Of a DNA stretch of 64,000 nt, positions 59,101 through 64,000 are shown piece by piece. The stretch lies in contig NC_080715.1 in NCBI RefSeq assembly GCF_019097595.1, positions 11,737,573 through 11,801,572 on the forward strand, read 5' to 3'. Below the pieces are notes generated by a model. It was not told where the DNA came from and ran no database searches. It saw nothing but the letters and a program-made list of their open reading frames with translations. Made by a program: the position numbers and the translations under genes. This DNA comes from Hemibagrus wyckioides. Taxonomy: Eukaryota; Chordata; Actinopteri; Siluriformes; Bagridae. Within the stretch, counting starts at the first letter, position 1. Each line of letters opens with the position of its first letter.

Positions 59101-59273
59101 TATGTGTTTTGATTTACCTGCAATTTGTTTGGAAATTCCATCAGATATCCAATACAATGCCATGAAATTTTACCCAGTATCTGTCTAGTACACTCCATTA
59201 TCGGAGGGTTTCTTCCTTTGTTGGAACAGGATAATAAGCCTGAATAGATTTTACCCAGAGGTATAATGGGGTG

Positions 59274-59476
59274 TGATAGATAACAGATAGAACAGATAGA
59301 TAACAGATAGAACAGATAGATAACAGATAGAACAGATAGATAACAGATAGAACAGATAAATACCAGATAGAACAGATAGATAACAGATAGAACAGATAGA
59401 TAACAGATAGAACAGATAAATACCAGATAGAACAGATAGATAACAGATAGAACAGATAGATAACAGATAGAACAGC
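59274..59476. repeat. 20-bp minisatellite with 60-bp higher-order unit
   Basis: About ten copies of TAACAGATAGAACAGATAGA. Variant units ending AGATAAA and starting TACCAG recur every third unit, so 59341-59400 and 59401-59460 are identical 60-mers. This shows at least one expansion by three-unit blocks. The flanks match the single-copy paralogue near 57.42 kb. Repetitive Ile-Cys-Ser-Tyr frames on the minus strand are artefacts; it is not a CRISPR array because there are no spacers. Confidence 0.95.
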
Positions 59477-59539
59477 CCAAACAATACTGCACTCAGCAAC
59501 AGAGCTAGACAGCTAGTAAAGCTTTCAAAATGCACATAT

Positions 59540-60365
59540 AAAAAGTCTACAACCCCCTCTGAAACTTGCTTTTATGTGATATAAAAAAATATATATTATG
59601 GATATTCATCCATGAAAAATTTCTTTAAAAACAAATACAAATGTTTCATTGGAAAAAAAAAAACTGAAAGAAAAAACATACATTTTGTTTGTCTCTTTCT
59701 TAAAGAAATTTTGCTTGCTATATAGCATTCAGGATTTTTTTTTTTTTTTGGATAAGAGTCTACCAACTCTTTAGCAAAAATCTTCAATGAAAAAATGCAA
59801 CAAAAATAACAGATTTCACTGAGGCGTCCAATGCACCTCTCTTCAAGCCATTCTACAGGTTTCTGATCAGATTTAGATCTGGACTCTTAGTTTCTGTCAT
59901 TTTAATATGATGATCTTCTTCTAAAGCCATTCCTTTGTTGACTCCTGCTAAGGGTCACTGTTGCCATATGATGTGAAATTTACTGATATTGATAAGGAGC
60001 TATCCATAATACCCTCAGTCTTGATTAGAGCAGTACCAAGTGAAGAAAAGTAGCCCTGTAGTATGATGCAGCCACCACCAAGCTTGTCAAGGATTTAAAT
60101 AAACATGCAAAGACTACAAAATATACTTTCTACATGCCAGGAGTGATGAATGTTTGCCTGATATCCCTGCAGCACATTTAATATTTACTATAGTGTATGT
60201 CTTCTGGCAGCCTCCCTGATAAGTTTTCATTATGCCCTTTTGGAAGGGCATACTGTTTCTGTTAATGTCACTGTCTTGCCCTATTTTCTCCACTTGTTGA
60301 TGATGGCCTGATGGTTTGAAAATACCTTTCTACCTCTCCCCTGATTGATGTCTTTCAACACTGAG
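59540..60365. mobile_element. Degenerate Tc1-like element, AAAAGTCTACAACCCCC end
   Basis: Starts AAAAGTCTACAACCCCCTCT, then AAACTTGCTTTTATGTGATA, the usual left end of another fish Tc1-type family. The interior has reverse-complement transposase-like text (CTGATCAGATTTAGATCTGG, GCAGCCACCACCAAGCTTG). I cannot find a matching right end before the next element at 60378, so it is truncated or strongly diverged. Confidence 0.55.
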
Positions 60366-60377
60366 ATCCTGTATATA

Positions 60378-60916
60378 CAGCTCTGGAAAAAAATAAGAGT
60401 TTCTTATGCAAAATAATCAGTTTCTTATGTTTTTTCTTCCAGGTTCATGTATTGGTGAGATGAACAGTTTTGTTTCGTTTTTTGTGAACTGCTGACAATA
60501 TTTCTCCTAAAATCAAAATATAACTATTGTTATTTAGAGTTTATATTTAAAGGAAATGACAACACATCAAAATAACCCAAGATCATGCAGTATTTGCAGA
60601 GCTTTAATAACTCAAATAAAACAAAATGCAAATCATTTGTAAACAAACTGTGTTAATGCTTTGGCTAAATAACATTAAGAAATCAGTATTTGGTGGAATA
60701 ACCCCGATCTGCATGCGTTTTGGCTCCATGCTCTCCACCAGTTTTTCACATTGCTGTTGGGGAACTTTATACCACTCTTTTTGCAAAAAAGCAAACAGCT
60801 CAGCTTTGCTTGATGGTTTGTGACCATCCATCTTCCTCTTGATGACATTCCAGAGGTTTTCAATAGGGTTCAAATCTGGAGATTGGGCAGTGGTCTCTTA
60901 TTTTTTTCCAGAGCTG
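60378..60916 (-). mobile_element. Internally deleted Tc1-like element with perfect 22-bp ends
   Basis: The left end CAGCTCTGGAAAAAAATAAG plus AG is repeated exactly, inverted, at 60895-60916. TA flanks both sides (60376-60377 and 60917-60918). At 539 bp it keeps only the C-terminal part of a transposase. Perfect ends suggest a fairly recent insertion mobilised in trans. Confidence 0.92.
60604..60873 (-). pseudogene. Tc1-like transposase C-terminal fragment
   Basis: The translation begins MNPIENLWNVIKRKMDGHKP and continues to QQCEKLVESM, which is the last DDE-box segment and C-terminus of a Tc1-type transposase. The catalytic Glu in NPIENLW is present, but both aspartates are missing because the element is internally deleted. 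The tail after PKRMQIG runs into non-coding element sequence. Confidence 0.85.
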
Positions 60917-60954
60917 TATATATGATATCCATTTGGATACGATGGAGCCTGCAT

Positions 60955-60972
60955 ATATATATATATATATAC
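60955..60972. repeat. Short (TA)n microsatellite
   Basis: About nine TA units shortly after the Tc1-like element. Confidence 0.85.
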
Positions 60973-61759
60973 ACACTTGATCGTGCACCCAATTTTATTT
61001 CCCCAAAATCTCTTTTCAACCAAATAGATTTCAACTCCTGCCTGCATGTCATATTTCTGGAAGACAGTCTCTAGACACCAAAGGTGGAACAGAGCCTTCT
61101 GTAACACTCTATTCACAATAGAAGTAACCTTCAATTATACAAGATTAACTAAAATTAAGCTTTTGTTTGTGTTATTACTTGTGTATAACTTAAGGCTGTG
61201 CCACAGTGTGAGGAATTGTGATGTTCTCTCTTCCATAACACCCTCTTTGAGACATCACTGGCAGCAGTAAGATTTCTTTTCAACCAGTGTAATATTCATC
61301 ACTAAATCAATAAAAAACACATTATGATGCCTTATATACTGTATGCAGATATTTAGATATCTAAAAAGTCATCAGTTAAAGTCAGTCATCTAGTTCTTGT
61401 CAGACTAGCATTGAATAGTCTAGCTTGTATTGCAATTTAATTGTCTGAAAGAAATTAAATTACTTGCACTGAAGTATCTTTTTTCATTTACTACATCATT
61501 ACTCTGGATCAGGGTAAAAACTTGTTTGGTATTCACAGTAAGCATGGCATGAACCTAGTTGGAAATGCTCAGAAAGTATTGAATGCTAAAATTTGCAGAT
61601 ACACAAGTGGGTTCAGCAGAGTGTACTCAGAGTTTGGATTGACATGTATTTGTTGTATCTCTATGCAAAATATATGCATTTGTTTCACAGACTGTTAAAG
61701 ACATTTGTCACAATATACAGTAAATATCTAATTGATATAAATTTTAAACATGTTTTAGA

Positions 61760-61925
61760 ATTTTTGTAGACAATACCAGCAGGCTCTCAGTACCGCTGCT
61801 GCCTGCAATAGCACCAATTTCTGGAACCATCAAGACAGGCATGTGTCATGCAGATGTCTCCACAGTGGTGTGAGCCAAGAAGGGAAGTACTAAAATCCAG
61901 TACTCATTTTTATATATGCAATTGT
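61760..61925 (+). pseudogene. Relic last exon of a fourth Ly6 copy (D)
   Basis: CAGCAGGCTCTCAGTACCGC through AGCACCAATTTCTGGAACCA aligns with the last exon of copy C. The following 3' sequence (CATGCAGATGTCTCCA, GCCAAGAAG, AAATCCAGTACTCATTTT) aligns with its untranslated region. Read in the ancestral frame it gives QQALSTAAACNSTNFWNH where copy C has QQKALGTTATCCNTNFCNR. One Cys of the CC pair and the final Cys are lost and the stop codon is gone. Upstream exons are not found; the expected place is occupied by two Tc1-like elements. Confidence 0.8.
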
Positions 61926-61969
61926 GTGAAAACATGACATTCAGAAAGCTGACAGCTTAATCACAAATA

Positions 61970-62050
61970 TAACAGAGATTCAGAAACATGACAGCTTATT
62001 CAGAAACATTACAGTAATTCAGAAACATGACAGCTTATTCAGAAATAGAA
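61970..62050. repeat. Imperfect tandem repeat, ATTCAGAAACATGACAGCTT unit
   Basis: ATTCAGAAACATGACAGCTT followed by ATTCAGAAACAT occurs twice about 39 nt apart, with partial versions on either side (ATTCAGAAAGCTGACAGCTT before it). No coding meaning. Confidence 0.75.
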
Positions 62051-62574
62051 CAGGAAATCAGTACGGCAAAGTTCAGAAACACAAGAGCAAAAAATAAAAT
62101 TACAAAAGCAAATTTGAAAACTCATCAAAATGAACTCAAAACCAATAGGGAACAAAAAGAATTGTGCAAAATTCCCACCTATTAGCTTCTGAGGCTAGCA
62201 AAAACAACTTAAATTAAAGTTACTTCTTTTATTATAGTGAGGAGTCATTTTTCCTTCATATTTTATAGAATTGCTCTTTCAGGTAGGTTTTACACATTTA
62301 CATACTCATACTACTCACATACCTATATCTGTGTGCATGAAAATTTGTGTTAGTTTCCGGATCTATTTTCTAAATTCAGTTCACCTTCAGTTAAACACCC
62401 TCTTTACCAGTCTTAGGTCCATGACACTAATTAGAAAGTGTCTTAGGGTATCTAACTAGGAGTATTTGAAGCTATTTAGTTATTTGAATATGCCTATGTT
62501 TGTTTTAAGAAAAAAAAAAAGAAACGCTGCACCAAATCCAAGAGGTAAAAGATGCTTATAACATACTAATTTAG

Positions 62575-62765
62575 AGATGGTGGTAGCTCAGTGTCACACT
62601 GGTTGGAAGGTTGTGAGTTTAAATCCCAGCTATGCCAAGCTGAAACTGCTGGGCCCTTGAGTAAGGCCCTTAAGCAAGGCCCTTAACCCTCAAGTTAATA
62701 TAAATGAGATAAATATAAGTTGCACTGGATAATGGCATGTGCCAAATATTATAAATGTAACTTTA
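62575..62765 (+). repeat. tRNA-derived SINE
   Basis: GGTGGTAGCTCAGTG (A box) and GGTTGTGAGTTTAAATCCC (B box) form a tRNA-like head. The body reads CTGCTGGGCCCTTGAGTAAG, GCCCTTAACCCTCA, and the tail is GTTGCACTGGATAATGGCAT followed by TAAATGTAA. This is the common otophysan tRNA-SINE whose tail resembles the L2 LINE tail at about 42.26 kb. The body has an internal duplication (AAGGCCCTTAAGCAAGGCCC). Confidence 0.85.
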
Positions 62766-62825
62766 AAAAATCTCACTTTTTTGCTGAATGAATAAACAAT
62801 GATGTGCCACTAGAATTTATGCACT

Positions 62826-62827
62826 AC

Positions 62828-62903
<76 letters not shown>

Positions 62904-62904
62904 T
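62826..62904. repeat. (GATA)n microsatellite
   Basis: About 19 GATA units, leading directly into the TTGATACTTTATTCATCCCA repeat. Such tetranucleotide tracts commonly form the end of that repeat family. Confidence 0.95.
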
Positions 62905-63140
62905 GATACTTTATTCATCCCAATGGGAAGTTTACAACTTCCAGCAGTATCCACAAACATAGGTAATAAGGTAATAAATAAAAAATAAAATAACAAGTAT
63001 AACAAAAAATACTAAATAGTAGACATTTTAAGGTACAAGAGATAATAAGGTAATGTGCAAAAATCCAGGAATGTGCAAAAAATGCGAGTCCTATGCAAAT
63101 CTGGGTGTATTGAAGAGTCCTGTGCAGGTCTCATGTGATG
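62903..63140. repeat. Dispersed repeat, TTGATACTTTATTCATCCCA type
   Basis: TTGATACTTTATTCATCCCA, ATGGGAAGTTTACAACTTCC and later TGTGCAAAAAATGCG and GTGCAGGTC are typical of a very common teleost interspersed repeat. Only one end is present. Confidence 0.65.
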
Positions 63141-63535
63141 TAGCAGCACCCGCTTCAAGGTCTTTATTGTGTGAGATTAGTTTTCCATGTAAGTCTATTT
63201 TTTCAGACTTCTGACTTTATGCCACTCAAACCAATGCAAACCTAAGATCAAAACAGTTTTCTATGGCAAGAGTAATTACATTTGCCCTGCCCATCTTATA
63301 CAGGCCTGTCGCCAGGTGACAACAATTATTGTAACGTGTAATGAGGTAAACAAAACAACATAAACAGGCAGAACCTGTTGTAACATGATTGCCTCCTTAT
63401 TTTTCAGACATGACTGGACAAGGAGCAGGACAAGTCTGCCACATGAATCTGGTGGCCTGGTAAAAGTTTACAGCCCTCGGAGCAAGTTAGCTTACTCTGA
63501 AACTGGGGCACAAACCCCATAGGCTAGGGGTTAAA
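63141..63535. other. No gene recognised
   Basis: Short unique stretch with no supported feature. Confidence 0.4.
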
Positions 63536-63610
63536 TCAAGTCAAGTCAAGAAGCTTTTATTGTCATTTTATGCATATATAGCTGACACGGTACATAGCGA
63601 AATCGTGGGG
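63536..63610 (+). repeat. Dispersed repeat, AAGCTTTTATTGTCATTTTA type
   Basis: TCAAGTCAAGTCAAGAAGCT, TTTATTGTCATTTTATGC, then GCTGACACGGTACATAGCGA match the left part of the copy at 22.62 kb. Truncated after about 70 nt. Confidence 0.65.
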
Positions 63611-63674
63611 ATAGTAGCGAAGCTCACGGATGTCGGTTGTTTAATTCCATTATTAGTTATGAAAGTCTTAAATA

Positions 63675-63930
63675 AAGCTTCCAGCATTCAACCTTTAATT
63701 AACCATGCTCAAAATAAACAGATCATTTGTTTCAGCAGACTGTGGTTAACGTGAACAAATTTAAAGTAAATGCTGAAAACAAAGGCAAAAACTGTTTTTC
63801 AACCAGATAATTAAACCAATGCATTTTAGGTATTAAACCAGCACTCATGTTTAACGTTAAGATTGTAGCCTAAGTTGCTCATAACTTAAAGGTGCATTTA
63901 AAGCAATGGGATTCCTTTTTTTGTTCCTTA
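63675..63930 (+). repeat. Diverged direct repeat, right partner
   Basis: Matches 47045-47410 in order and orientation (ATCATTTGTTTCAGCAGACT, AAATTTAAAGTAAATGCTG, CTTAAAGGTGCATTTAAAGC). The pair brackets the Ly6 array at a distance of about 16.5 kb. Confidence 0.6.
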
Positions 63931-64000
63931 CTCTTCATATTGCTAGCCTTCTAACTTTACACCTTCTTTTAAATTCTAAATCTGTGATATTTACACCTAC

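Noticed and set aside
59073..59535. Minus-strand frames with repeated ICSICYLSVLSV-like text; also considered as a CRISPR-like array
   Set aside because: Translation of a 20-bp minisatellite. The units are directly adjacent without spacers, in a vertebrate genome.
62580..62640. Possible tRNA gene
   Set aside because: The A and B boxes are present, but no cloverleaf is completed and the sequence continues into a typical SINE body and tail.

Overview
The window looks like nuclear DNA of a teleost fish. The evidence is AT-rich sequence with short exons and GT-AG introns, one CpG island, many microsatellites, several families of Tc1-like transposons with TA target sites, a hAT element, an RTE-type LINE, L2-type LINE tails and a tRNA-derived SINE. 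The repeat profile fits an otophysan such as a catfish, but that is inference. Most of the 64 kb is non-coding. I can support four gene loci plus one decayed gene copy.

Left part (1-36 kb): mostly intronic or intergenic sequence. One minus-strand exon (7135-7288) carries a start codon with an in-frame upstream stop and good splice sites. Its likely promoter is the CpG island at about 18.0-18.45 kb, which would make the stretch between them a first intron of about 11 kb. I cannot name this gene, and its remaining exons lie at lower coordinates or off the window. The rest is repeats: Tc1 remnants, dispersed teleost repeats, L2 tails and microsatellites.

Middle (36-44.4 kb): a 561-bp hAT-type element with a perfect 8-bp target duplication; a 5'-truncated, mutated RTE-type LINE; and a complete five-exon minus-strand gene for a 137-residue secreted protein made almost entirely of one WxxW domain, as in CILP and gel-forming mucins.

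Right part (47-64 kb): a tandem array of small secreted Ly6/three-finger genes on the plus strand. Copies A and B are intact four-exon genes of 88 residues. Copy C has lost its start codon, the matching splice acceptor and one conserved cysteine. Copy D survives only as a mutated last exon. The repeated units carry a shared TATA promoter and non-coding first exon. Transposons have shaped the array. Two Tc1 elements sit head-to-head in the last intron of copy A, forming a palindrome of about 1 kb per arm. One of them keeps a full-length transposase with all catalytic residues; the other has lost its catalytic glutamate and its outer inverted-repeat ends. A 20-bp minisatellite has grown from a motif that is still single-copy in the paralogous segment. 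A short interstitial telomeric repeat lies beside long TA tracts just upstream of the array.

I did not find a wholly new kind of system. The best candidates for follow-up are the Ly6 array with its intronic transposon palindrome, the intact-looking Tc1 transposase, and the minisatellite whose precursor state is visible in a paralogue.
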